Source: DASUPK01 sp963804595 (GTDB taxonomy: Bacteria; Actinomycetota; Thermoleophilia; Solirubrobacterales; 70-9). Taken from it: DNA of 64,000 nt. Shown piece after piece: positions 35,036 to 42,741 of the stretch (position 1 is the stretch's first letter; each line of letters begins with the position of its first letter). The notes under the pieces are model-generated. The model did not search any database. It was not told the origin of the DNA and was given only the letters and a program-made list of their open reading frames with translations. The stretch lies in the NCBI GenBank assembly GCA_963804595.1, contig CAWDQZ010000019.1, positions 1 to 64,000 on the forward strand, in the 5' to 3' direction. The translations under genes were made by a program, and so were the position numbers.

Positions 35036-35775
35036 GCGCGAATGCCAAGACCGAGAACGAGGAGATGCTCCGGATGGGCGAGCTGGCGCGCGCCTCCGGG
35101 GTCTCCGCGGCGACCATCAAGCACTACCTGCGCGAGGGACTACTGCCCGAGCCGATGAAGACCTCGCGCAACATGGCGTACTACCCGGCCGAGTTCGTCG
35201 ATCGGATCCGGATGATCAAGCAGCTCCAGGAGGAGCGCTACATGCCGCTGCGCGTGATCAAGGACCTGCTCGAGGAGGATCCCGATCGCGCGAAGGCGCT
35301 GATCGAGCTCGGCGACCGCCTGCTCGAGCATGCCCTCGCCAGCGAGAGCGAGCGGGTGAGCGCCTCTCAGGTGGGCAGCCGGTACGACGTCCCCAAGGAC
35401 GTGCTCGGCCGGCTCGCGGAGCTCGAGGTTCTGACCCCCGACAAGCGGGGCTACTCGCCGAGCGACGTTCGCATCATCGAGGCGATCAGCCGATTCAGGG
35501 CCGGCGGCTATGAGGAGCGCATCGGCTTCACGGTCTACGACACCCTCCGCTACAAGGAGTCGATGGCCGACCTGGTCCGCCAGGAGGTCGATGTGCTGAT
35601 GGAGCGGCTCGCGGGCGAGATGGATCCCGACCAGGCGATGGCGCTGATCGAGGCGGGGACCCAGCCGCTGAACGACCTGCTCGCGGCGATGCACACCAAG
35701 GCCCTGGTCGCCGAGCTGGAGCGCAGGCGGGGGAGCGAGCTGGACCAGGACGGCGGGTCCAACTCGCCCAAGTAG
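35032..35775 (+). CDS. MerR-family transcriptional regulator
   Basis: 247 residues. The N-terminal winged helix-turn-helix is MGELARASGVSAATIKHYLREGLLPEP (about residues 12-38), followed by RNMAYYPAEFVDRIRMIKQLQEERYMPLRVIKDLL, the MerR coiled linker. A second HTH-like stretch (VPKDVLGRLAELEVLTPDKRGYSPSDVRII) lies at about 119-148. The C-terminal helical part probably senses a ligand; there are no metal-type Cys. It is embedded at the end of the operon by an ATGA overlap and so likely regulates it, with the CoA-ester substrate as a possible inducer. The ICMT-like gene follows after 2 bp. Confidence 0.9.
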   Translation: MSANAKTENEEMLRMGELARASGVSAATIKHYLREGLLPEPMKTSRNMAYYPAEFVDRIRMIKQLQEERYMPLRVIKDLLEEDPDRAKALIELGDRLLEHALASESERVSASQVGSRYDVPKDVLGRLAELEVLTPDKRGYSPSDVRIIEAISRFRAGGYEERIGFTVYDTLRYKESMADLVRQEVDVLMERLAGEMDPDQAMALIEAGTQPLNDLLAAMHTKALVAELERRRGSELDQDGGSNSPK

Positions 35776-35777
35776 CC

Positions 35778-36383
35778 GTGGCGACGCTGGCCGCGTGGAT
35801 GCTCGGCGGTTTTGCGGTGCTGACCCTCGGCGTGCGGGTTCTCATCCAGCTGCGCACCACCGGTGAGACGGGCCTGATCGGCCTCCGCGGCGGCGCGGGA
35901 GTGCTCGATTGGCTGAGCGGGATCCTGTTCATCGGCGGCATGGCGATGGGCGTCCTTTCCGTGACGCTCGTCCTGCAGGGCTCGCTGGGCACCATCGACG
36001 CGATCGACAGCACACCCCTGAACGTGATCGGCATCGTGCTGGCGGCGGCCGGCGGAACCGCCGTGTTCCTCGCCCAGCTCGGAATGGGCGCGTCCTGGCG
36101 GATCGGGGTCAGCGAGGACCAGGACACGGATCTGGTGATCACCGGCTGGTTCTCGCTCGTCCGCAACCCGATCTACGCGGCGATGATCGTCGGCTGGACC
36201 GGGTTTGCGCTGCTGGTGCCCACCTGGCTCTCGATCGCGGCGGTCTTCGTGATCTCCGCCGGCCTCGAGCTGCAGGTCCGCTCGGTGGAGGAGCCGTATC
36301 TGATCCGCACGCACGGTGAGCCCTACCGCGCCTACGCGGCCCGGGTGGGCCGGTTCCTGCCCGGGGTCGGCCGGTTCACCTAG
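35778..36383 (+). CDS. Isoprenylcysteine carboxyl methyltransferase (ICMT)-like membrane methyltransferase
   Basis: 201 residues, four or five helices. The PEMT/ICMT motif is C-terminal: SWRIGVSEDQDTDLVITGWFSLVRNPIYAAMIV (about 112-144) and, near the end, RSVEEPYLIRTHGEPYRAYAARVGRFLPG, both SAM-binding blocks of the family. The substrate is unknown; bacterial members methylate lipids or small acids. The start is GTG 35778, 2 bp after the MerR stop, so it is probably the last gene of the operon. Its stop overlaps the convergent SDR gene by 4 bp (CTAG). Confidence 0.85.
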   Translation: MATLAAWMLGGFAVLTLGVRVLIQLRTTGETGLIGLRGGAGVLDWLSGILFIGGMAMGVLSVTLVLQGSLGTIDAIDSTPLNVIGIVLAAAGGTAVFLAQLGMGASWRIGVSEDQDTDLVITGWFSLVRNPIYAAMIVGWTGFALLVPTWLSIAAVFVISAGLELQVRSVEEPYLIRTHGEPYRAYAARVGRFLPGVGRFT

Positions 36384-37357
36384 CCTCGCTCGAGCAGTCC
36401 CATCGCGTCGAGAGTCGTGCGCACGCCGTCGGCGAGCGGAGTCGTCCGCCAGCCGAGCTCGCTCTGGGCCTTCGAGGAATCGGGGTGAGCCTGCCAGAGG
36501 AAGTAGGTCAGCTGCCCGCGCGGCAGCAGGGGTGGGCGGCGGATGATGCGGGCGACACCCTCACCGAGGGCCGCCAGCGCCCGCGCCACCGGCACCGGCA
36601 TCACCGGTGGCACCCGCCCACGACCCGCCACCTGCTTCACGGTCTCGGCGATCTGGCGGAAGCTCGCGTAGCCGTCGGCGAGGATGTAACGCTCGCCGTC
36701 CCTGCCCTTGTCCGCGGCGAGCAGGTGGCCCTCGGCCACGCCATCGACGAACGCGTAGCCCGTGCCGCCCGGCGGGACGGCCGGCAGCCGCTTGCGGATC
36801 ACCGGCTCGAAGATGCCGTTTTCGAATGACGGGGTGGCGGCGGGTGTCGGGCCGTAGACGCCGGACGGGTTGAGGATCACCACCTCCATCCCCTCCCGCT
36901 CGGCGAGGACGAGTTCCTCGGCATGCTGCTTGGAGCGCTCGTAGGCGGTCCCCTTCGGGTAGTCGGCAACCGTCGTCTCGTCGAAGGAGCGACCGCTCTC
37001 GGCGTGGAACACGTCGTGCGTCGAGGTGTGGACGAAGCGGCGGACGCCCGCCCGCTTGGCCGCCGCGGCGAGGGCGCCGCTGCCATATGCGTTGACCCGG
37101 TCGAAGATCCCTTCGTCCCTGACCCACTGCTCCGGCATCCCCATCGCGTTGAAGACGATCTCGCAGCCCTCGACGGCGGCCGAGAGGCTCGCGGCATCGG
37201 TGGCGTCGCCCCGGACCGGCTCCACGCCGGCGGGGAGGATGCTCGACGCCCGCTCCGGGTCGCGGACCAGGGCACGAACCTGGTCGCCGCGGCCGAGCAG
37301 GGCGGACGCGATGGCGTAGCCGACCTTCCCGGTGGCCCCGGTCACCAGCGCCCGCAT
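36380..37357 (-). CDS. Extended SDR: NAD(P)-dependent epimerase/dehydratase-like
   Basis: 325 residues. N-terminal Rossmann motif VTGATGKVGYAIASAL (about 5-20), then LVRDPER and VRGDATD. Active-site features are STHDVFHAES and a YERSKQHAEELV motif (Tyr-x3-Lys, about 142-146). NPSGVYGPT is typical of extended SDRs that act on nucleotide sugars or 3-beta-hydroxysteroid-like substrates. The C-terminal ~100 residues, including helices around 270-290, would define the substrate, which I cannot name. It stands alone on the minus strand. Confidence 0.87.
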   Translation of the reverse strand: MRALVTGATGKVGYAIASALLGRGDQVRALVRDPERASSILPAGVEPVRGDATDAASLSAAVEGCEIVFNAMGMPEQWVRDEGIFDRVNAYGSGALAAAAKRAGVRRFVHTSTHDVFHAESGRSFDETTVADYPKGTAYERSKQHAEELVLAEREGMEVVILNPSGVYGPTPAATPSFENGIFEPVIRKRLPAVPPGGTGYAFVDGVAEGHLLAADKGRDGERYILADGYASFRQIAETVKQVAGRGRVPPVMPVPVARALAALGEGVARIIRRPPLLPRGQLTYFLWQAHPDSSKAQSELGWRTTPLADGVRTTLDAMGLLERG

Positions 37358-37452
37358 GCGTCCATCCTATGGTGGGCTAGGCGGGCGTGGCAGCACTCTG
37401 CCGCAGCATCACGGCCACGCTTACCCGCTGTTCTGAGCCCTACCCTCTAGAT

Positions 37453-37466
37453 TGACTGGTCAGTCA
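37453..37466. promoter_or_regulatory. TetR-type operator upstream of the nitrilase-TetR pair
   Basis: TGACTGGTCAGTCA: inverted arms TGACT and AGTCA around a 4-bp centre, ending 4 bp before the nitrilase start ATG at 37471. This is the typical TetR-family half-site pattern. Since a TetR gene is the second gene of the same transcript, autorepression is likely. Confidence 0.65.
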
Positions 37467-37470
37467 GCCG

Positions 37471-38349
37471 ATGCGGGCCGCCGCCGTACAGCTCAATTCC
37501 ACCGCCGAATACGATCGCAACCTGGAGGTTGCCGAGCGCCTCGTGCGCGGCGCCGCTGCCGACGGCGCCGAGCTGATCGTGTTGCCGGAGAAGTGGACCG
37601 TGCTGGGGGCCGGCCAGGCGATCCGCGCCTCGGCCGAGCCACTCGACGGCCCCGCGCTGAGTGCGGCGGCCGGCTGGGCGCGTGAGCTCGGAGTCTTCCT
37701 CGTCGCCGGCAGCGTGCCCGAGGTGGTGCCGGACGAGGAGAAGCTCGCCAACACCTCGGTGATGTTCGGACCCGACGGGGACCGCATTGCGACCTACCGC
37801 AAGATCCACATGTTCGACGTCGAGGTGGGGGACATCACCTATCGGGAGTCGGAGCTCGAGCGGGCCGGCGACGAGATCGAGCTCGGCGATGCCGACGGGA
37901 CGAGGATCGGGCTGACCATCTGTTACGACCTCCGCTTCCCCGAGCTCTACCGGATCCTCGCGGTGCGCGGCGCGCGGGTGATCACCGTGCCCTCCGCGTT
38001 CACCGAGCGAACCGGACGCGATCACTGGGAGGTCCTGATCCGTGCCCGCGCGATCGAGAACCAGGTCTTCATCGTGGCCGCCGGACAGATCGGCGAGGCC
38101 CCGCCTCACTACCGCAGCTACGGTCGCTCGATGATCGTCGACCCCTGGGGCGTGGTATTGGCGCAGGCCCCCGACAGCGAGTGCTTCGTGGTGGCCGATT
38201 TCGACTTCGAAAGCCAGGACCGCATCCGCGACCGTCTGCCATCACTCCGAAACCGCCGGCCGGAGGCGTACCGGTGGCCGGATCAACCGGGGTCCGATCC
38301 GTCGCCGAAGGCGGAGGCCCAGCCCGCGGTGGCCAACGGAGCGCCGTGA
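37471..38349 (+). CDS. Carbon-nitrogen hydrolase (nitrilase superfamily)
   Basis: 292 residues. The Glu-Lys-Cys triad is visible: Glu in ELIVLPEKW (about 43), Lys in ATYRKIHMFDVE (about 111), Cys in IGLTICYDLRFPELYR (about 151). These motifs match the Nit1/Nit2 branch (omega-amidase and deaminated-glutathione amidase), so hydrolysis of an amide is more likely than of a nitrile. The C-terminal extension is Pro/Ala-rich. It is coupled to the TetR gene by TGATG overlap, and the start is directly next to the operator at 37453-37466. Confidence 0.9.
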   Translation: MRAAAVQLNSTAEYDRNLEVAERLVRGAAADGAELIVLPEKWTVLGAGQAIRASAEPLDGPALSAAAGWARELGVFLVAGSVPEVVPDEEKLANTSVMFGPDGDRIATYRKIHMFDVEVGDITYRESELERAGDEIELGDADGTRIGLTICYDLRFPELYRILAVRGARVITVPSAFTERTGRDHWEVLIRARAIENQVFIVAAGQIGEAPPHYRSYGRSMIVDPWGVVLAQAPDSECFVVADFDFESQDRIRDRLPSLRNRRPEAYRWPDQPGSDPSPKAEAQPAVANGAP

Positions 38350-38972
38350 TGGCTCAGGCTCCCGGCCCCGACAAGCGCCGCGCGATCCTCGACGCAGCGA
38401 TCACGGTCTTCGCCCGTCAGGGATTTCACTCGGCGCGCGTCTCCGATGTGGCGGCCGAGGCGGGAGTCGCGTACGGCCTCGTCTACCACTACTTCGACTC
38501 CAAGGACCAGATGCTCAACGAGATCTTCTCGGAGCGCTGGGCTCTGCTGGTCGAGGCGAGCCAAGAGATCCTCGCCAGCGAGGTGCCGCCGCGTGACAAG
38601 CTCGCCGGAGTCGCCAACTTCATCATCGAGTCCTACCGGCACGAGCCGGAGCTGATGAAGGTGATCATCGTCGAGGTAACCCGAGCGGCGAACTCCTTCG
38701 GCCGGACCCACCTGCCGGAGATCCGGCGCGCCTACGACCTGGTCGCGGAGATCGTCTCGGACGCGCAGGCGAAGGGCGAGTTCCGAGATGACGTCGACCC
38801 GAACTTCGCCGCGATGGTCTTCTACGGGGCGATCGAGCAGCTGCTCACCGGTTGGATCTTCGGCTCGATTCCCGGCACCGACGCCGACTACGAGCGAGCC
38901 AAGGTGCTGGTGATCGAGACGATCTGCGACGGCCTCGAGCCGCGGCCCGTCAGCGACGCGGTGGCCGGCTAG
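38349..38972 (+). CDS. TetR-family transcriptional regulator
   Basis: 207 residues. N-terminal HTH: RRAILDAAITVFARQGFHSARVSDVAAEAGVAYGLVYHYFDSKDQML (about 10-56), the classic TetR signature with GLVYHYF. The C-terminal domain (RAANSFGRTHLPEIRRAYDLVAEIV, then FYGAIEQLLTGWIFG) resembles the FadR/FabR-like group (TetR_C) that often senses acyl-CoAs. Overlap with the nitrilase stop indicates co-transcription, and the dyad at 37453-37466 is its likely operator. It is followed after 5 bp by the alpha/beta-hydrolase gene. Confidence 0.92.
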   Translation: MAQAPGPDKRRAILDAAITVFARQGFHSARVSDVAAEAGVAYGLVYHYFDSKDQMLNEIFSERWALLVEASQEILASEVPPRDKLAGVANFIIESYRHEPELMKVIIVEVTRAANSFGRTHLPEIRRAYDLVAEIVSDAQAKGEFRDDVDPNFAAMVFYGAIEQLLTGWIFGSIPGTDADYERAKVLVIETICDGLEPRPVSDAVAG

Positions 38973-38977
38973 GCCGT

Positions 38978-40249
38978 ATGTGGGAAGGGCTCGCAAGAAC
39001 GAGGCGACAGGACCGGGTCCTGCACGGAGCCGCGAAGGTCGCCAACGTCGTCGCCGGGATCATCCTGCTGCCGCTGTGGCTCTTCGGGCAGCTGCTCGGC
39101 GGACGCGTGCGGGACTTCCTCCGCGGGTTGGAGCTGCGGGGCAGGCGCCCGCTGCCCGTCCCGCCCGAGCGCGAGCGGACCATGGAAGCGCTGATGACCG
39201 ATCTCGACGCCATCCCCAACCACCTGCGCCACTCGGACTTCGCCGAGCTGCGCCGCGGTTTCGCCGACATCTCCAACTTCGTCGTGGCCCAGCACCGAGA
39301 GGGGGCGGTGATCGGCTATCGGTACCCGGGCCAGTTCAAGGACCACATCGTCGAGGGCGCTGACGGCGAGCGGATCGCGGCGTCGATCGCGGTCCAGGAG
39401 GCCGCTCGTCCCGCTCTGATCGTGGTGCACGGACTCTTCACGTCGAGTCGCTTCGACTACGTCCGGCAGATCGCGGTCCGGGCGTTCTACGAGTGGGGCT
39501 TCAACGTCGCGGCGCTCGACCTGCGCAGCTTCGGGATGACCGAGCTCACCAGCCCGGCGCCGTCGACAGCCGGCTGGAAAGAGGGCCTGGACGTCCTCGC
39601 CCTCGCCTCGTACATGAAGGAGCTGGGCTCCACCAGCGTCGGCGCGCTCGGTATCTCGCTCGGCGGCAGCTCAGTGCTGAACGCCTGCGATCAGGAATCG
39701 ACGGCGACCGAGCTCGCCGGCGGGATCCTCGCGGTCTCACCGCCGGCTGTGCCAAAGGACGCGTGGGCGCGCCTCTCCGAGGAGGTTCCCCGTGACCATC
39801 CGCGTTACCTGCTGCATCGCGCCTTCGAGGCGGCGCTGATCTCGAGGGTGCGGTCGGGTCGCTGGCCGCCGGAGGCGGAGGACATGAATCGGGTCATGGA
39901 GTTCGTCTCTGCCCCGTTCTACGGCGTCAGCGCCGAGGAGATCTGGACCCACGCTCGGGGGGTCGATCATGTCCCGAACGCGAAGGTGCCGCTGCTGATT
40001 CTGCATCCCGAGGACGACTACATCGTCAAGGTCGATCAGGGCCGGTTGCTCGCCGGGGCGGCAAAGGACAACGACCTGGTTCGTATCTGGTTCCTGCCGG
40101 CCGGCTCGCACGGCCTGCTCGACGCCGCCGATCCGCAGTGGACGCACGCGGTCTACCGCACCTTCTTCGAGCGCTGGGCCGCCTACGCCGAGCGTGGGGC
40201 GGAGCAGGCAAACGGGAGCGGCGCCGAGTTGGTTTACTCCTCGCAGTAG
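38978..40249 (+). CDS. Alpha/beta-hydrolase, YheT-like
   Basis: 423 residues. A short hydrophobic N-terminal helix (VVAGIILLPLWLFGQLLGG, about 25-43) may tether it to the membrane. The hydrolase core has LIVVHGLFTSSRFDYV (oxyanion His-Gly), the nucleophile elbow GALGISLGGSSVLNAC (Ser near 225), the acid in LLILHPEDDYIV and the catalytic His in AGSHGLLDAADP. The arrangement resembles YheT/ABHD1-3 esterases. Substrate unknown. It follows the TetR gene by 5 bp and may belong to the same transcript. Confidence 0.82.
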   Translation: MWEGLARTRRQDRVLHGAAKVANVVAGIILLPLWLFGQLLGGRVRDFLRGLELRGRRPLPVPPERERTMEALMTDLDAIPNHLRHSDFAELRRGFADISNFVVAQHREGAVIGYRYPGQFKDHIVEGADGERIAASIAVQEAARPALIVVHGLFTSSRFDYVRQIAVRAFYEWGFNVAALDLRSFGMTELTSPAPSTAGWKEGLDVLALASYMKELGSTSVGALGISLGGSSVLNACDQESTATELAGGILAVSPPAVPKDAWARLSEEVPRDHPRYLLHRAFEAALISRVRSGRWPPEAEDMNRVMEFVSAPFYGVSAEEIWTHARGVDHVPNAKVPLLILHPEDDYIVKVDQGRLLAGAAKDNDLVRIWFLPAGSHGLLDAADPQWTHAVYRTFFERWAAYAERGAEQANGSGAELVYSSQ

Positions 40250-40320
40250 CGCGGGTACCGCGAGACCACGTTATGCGAGGGTGCGCCTTAGGCGCAACCC
40301 GTTGAAAGGGGAACAAGGCA

Positions 40321-40455
40321 ATGCAGAGCGACATCCTGAGGCGACTGATCTGGGCGGGGATGCTCGCCGCGACCGGCGCCCTCGCGACCGTGGCCGCGCA
40401 CCGCCTCTCCGAGGTGATCTGGCGCCGAGTCTTCAACGAGGATCCGCCCGAGTGA
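40321..40455 (+). CDS. Small membrane protein, 44 residues (DUF4235-like)
   Basis: ATG 40321 follows an AAAGGGG ribosome-binding site. The product has one helix (LIWAGMLAATGALATVAA, about 9-26) and a short basic then acidic tail (HRLSEVIWRRVFNEDPPE). Its stop overlaps the GTG of the next gene (GTGA), which supports it as real. The single helix followed by WRxxxxEDPP resembles DUF4235 proteins, which are often found with the next two families. A hairpin-like GGGTGCGCC-TTA-GGCGCAACCC (40281-40302) lies just upstream of its ribosome binding site. Confidence 0.72.
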   Translation: MQSDILRRLIWAGMLAATGALATVAAHRLSEVIWRRVFNEDPPE

Positions 40456-40943
40456 CGAACGACGAGTCCACCACCAGCTCGGGCTCCGGCCAGCAAGCCG
40501 GAGCAACGCCGCCGACCGCGGATGACCCCGGCAACGGCGCCAAGGCTCCCGAGGAGATGAGCGTGGGCGAGCTGGTCTTCGAGGTTTCTGACCGTGCCTC
40601 GGTCCTGATCCGCGAGGAGATCGAGCTTGCCAAGACCGAGGTCACGGAGAAGGTCAACAGCCTCCTCCGCGGTTCGGTCGCGGGTCTCGCGGCCGGGATC
40701 TTCGTGCTGCTGGCGCTCTTCCTGATCATGCTCGGGATCGCCTGGCTGCTGAACGACCTCGTGTTCAACAACTTCTGGGCCGGCTTCTTCGTGGAGGCTG
40801 CGGTGTTCCTGTTGATCGGGGCCGCCGCGGGCCTCTTCGCCTGGCGTGCGTTCAAGCGCGCGGCGCCGCCCATGCCCGATATGGCGATCGAGGAGGCAAA
40901 GGAGATCAAGGCAGCCTTCGGAGAGGAGGAGCACCATGTTTAG
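40452..40943 (+). CDS. Phage-holin-superfamily (Holin-X/PF07332) membrane protein
   Basis: 163 residues. A disordered Ser/Gly/Pro-rich N-terminus is followed by SVGELVFEVSDRASVLIREEIELAKTEVTEKV, the amphipathic helix typical of PF07332. Two transmembrane helices follow (VAGLAAGIFVLLALFLIMLGIAWLL and FFVEAAVFLLIGAAAGLFAW), then an acidic tail. The family is widespread in actinobacteria as an envelope or stress protein and is not evidence of a prophage. It is coupled to both neighbours. Confidence 0.85.
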   Translation: MTNDESTTSSGSGQQAGATPPTADDPGNGAKAPEEMSVGELVFEVSDRASVLIREEIELAKTEVTEKVNSLLRGSVAGLAAGIFVLLALFLIMLGIAWLLNDLVFNNFWAGFFVEAAVFLLIGAAAGLFAWRAFKRAAPPMPDMAIEEAKEIKAAFGEEEHHV

Positions 40944-41241
40944 ACGGGTTGCGCCGACGCGCACCCTCGCATCCACGCCAGCGGGCCGGACGATTCAAAC
41001 CCGCGGCAACGGGCGCTGGGCGACCCCTCCGCCGGGCACGCGCTCGGCCGAGCAGATCCGCAGCGACATCGTGCAACAGCGCGAGGAGCTCTCCCGCTCC
41101 GTCGACGCCCTCCGCCATCGCTGGGTCGAGGCAACCGACATCAAGCGCCAGATCCGCGACCACCAGAGCGAGCTCGCGGTTGGGGCGGCGGTGATCGGCT
41201 TCGCGGTCGCCGCCGTTTTCGCGCTCAGGCGCCGGCGCTAG
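40936..41241 (+). CDS. DUF3618-family protein
   Basis: 101 residues. The family motif RSAEQIRSDIVQQREELSRSVDALRHR is at about residues 36-62. A C-terminal helix (AVGAAVIGFAVAAVFAL) and a basic end (RRRR) follow. The start ATG 40936 has a strong GAGGAGG site inside the end of the holin-like gene, overlapping it by 8 bp. DUF3618, Holin-X and DUF4235 proteins commonly occur together in actinobacteria; their job is unknown. Confidence 0.85.
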   Translation: MFRRVAPTRTLASTPAGRTIQTRGNGRWATPPPGTRSAEQIRSDIVQQREELSRSVDALRHRWVEATDIKRQIRDHQSELAVGAAVIGFAVAAVFALRRRR

Positions 41242-41971
41242 AGCGGACGGTTCCTTCCCCGGCAGTGTGGGGAAGCATCACCTCGCCCGCGTCCTCTGGC
41301 GTCATCCCGGGGTAGAGGGTCCGGATCAGGCCGATCGCGACGGCTCCGCCGACCAGCTGGGCGACGATGAAGGCCGGCACGGAGGCCGGGGCGATGCCGG
41401 CAAAGGTGTCGGAGAAGGTCCGCCCGACGGTGATCGCCGGATTGGCGAAGCTCGTGGAGCTGGTGAAGAAGTAGGCCGCCCCGATGTAGGCGCCCACAGC
41501 GGCTGGCGCAATCGAACCTCGCCTCGTCCGTGCCAAGGAAAAGATCACGAGGAGCAGCCCGAGGGTCGCGACGATTTCGGCCAGTAGGTGTGCCTCCGAG
41601 GCGCGATGTTTCGTGGAGATACTGATCGCGGTGAGGGCGAACATGCCGTTCGCCAGCACGGCGCCCGCGATGCAGCCGGCGATCTGGGCGGGGATGTAAG
41701 CCATCGCCTGGCGCCAGGTGAGCCCACCGAACGCGGCGTCGACCAGCGAGACGACGGGGTTGAAGTGGCCACCGGAGACCGGGCCGAACATGAGGATGAT
41801 CGTGAACAGCCCGGCTGCGGTCGCGGCTGCGTTCTCGAAGAGCTGCAGGCCAGTGTCGCCTGGCGAGAGGTTGGCGGCCGCGATCCCGGAGCCGATCACG
41901 ACGGCGGCGAGGAAGGCCGAGCCGAGGAACTCGGCCAGTAGGCGCCGAGCGAGCGGAGGACTGTGTGGCAT
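41225..41971 (-). CDS. Aquaporin/aquaglyceroporin (MIP family) of the arsenic island
   Basis: 248 residues, six helices. The two pore loops are GHFNPVVS (NPV variant, about residues 68-75) and SSTSFANPAITVGRTFSD (about 173-190), with the selectivity-filter Arg after the second NPA. In ars operons such channels can release As(III) formed by ArsC (as described for AqpS), which fits the neighbours. The start ATG shares one base with the stop of the metallophosphoesterase gene. The 3' end overlaps the convergent DUF3618 gene by 17 bp. Confidence 0.88.
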   Translation of the reverse strand: MPHSPPLARRLLAEFLGSAFLAAVVIGSGIAAANLSPGDTGLQLFENAAATAAGLFTIILMFGPVSGGHFNPVVSLVDAAFGGLTWRQAMAYIPAQIAGCIAGAVLANGMFALTAISISTKHRASEAHLLAEIVATLGLLLVIFSLARTRRGSIAPAAVGAYIGAAYFFTSSTSFANPAITVGRTFSDTFAGIAPASVPAFIVAQLVGGAVAIGLIRTLYPGMTPEDAGEVMLPHTAGEGTVRSSAGA

Positions 41972-42693
41972 CAGGCCGCGACGAGCAGCTTCTCGCCGTA
42001 CTCGCGGGGGAGGCCGGACTCGGCGACTTGAACCGCGGCGTACTCGGCGTCGTAGTCGAAGCGCTCGATCCGCGCCCGGGCTCCGTCCCCGGCGTCGAGG
42101 ACGGCGAAGCCTCCGCGCGGGTCGCCGTCCTTCGGCTTGCCGACCGAGCCGCAGTTGACGAACAGCGTGTCGCCGTAGGTGTGAATCCAGGGCTTGTGGG
42201 TGTGGCCGAACACCATCACGTCGCAGTCGGCCCCCGCCGCGATCCGCTCGAACGTCTTGGCCGGCTTGTCCTCGAACAGGTACTCGTTCACCTTTCGGGG
42301 AGAGCCATGCACGAGCAGCACCCGCTCGCCGCCGAGCTCGAAGCGCAGGTCGAAGGGCAGCCCCCGCATGAAGTCCTTCGAGGCACGGTTGGTGTGCTCG
42401 AGGGTCCAGTACACCGAGAGCTGGCCCAGATCGCGATCGTGCTGGTCGCGGTAGGCGCACATGCAGTCCTCCTCATTCCGGCCGATCGCGTAGTCGTAGT
42501 TGCCGTAGATCGTCGGGATCTCCCGCTCCTGGATCAGTTCGCAGACCTCGTTCGGCCAAGGCCCGTAGCCGACCAGGTCCCCGCCGCAGTAGATCGTCTC
42601 GATGCCCAGCTCGTCGATCCGGGCGAGCGCTGCCTCGAGCGCCGGCAGGTTGCCGTGGATGTCGGTGATCACGGCGACGCTTTGACTGTCCAT
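41971..42693 (-). CDS. Calcineurin-like metallophosphoesterase in the arsenic island
   Basis: 240 residues with all metal motifs: ITDIHGN (about 9-15), GGDLVGYGP (37-45), GNYD (64-67), VHGSPR, and FGHTHKPW (about 164-171). It belongs to the YfcE/MJ0936-type phosphodiesterases. Several Cys are present (DCMC near 76-79), which is unusual and might bind metal or arsenite. It is downstream of arsC by 48 bp and coupled to the aquaporin, so it is probably induced with arsenic resistance. Natural substrate unknown. Confidence 0.88.
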   Translation of the reverse strand: MDSQSVAVITDIHGNLPALEAALARIDELGIETIYCGGDLVGYGPWPNEVCELIQEREIPTIYGNYDYAIGRNEEDCMCAYRDQHDRDLGQLSVYWTLEHTNRASKDFMRGLPFDLRFELGGERVLLVHGSPRKVNEYLFEDKPAKTFERIAAGADCDVMVFGHTHKPWIHTYGDTLFVNCGSVGKPKDGDPRGGFAVLDAGDGARARIERFDYDAEYAAVQVAESGLPREYGEKLLVAA

Positions 42694-42741
42694 CGGACCG
42701 ATTCTCCTGTTCCTTTGCGTTGACTGGTAGAGACGCTGTGA

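Noticed and set aside
40452..40943. Prophage holin
   Set aside because: The Holin-X family is a common actinobacterial membrane protein; no other phage gene is nearby.
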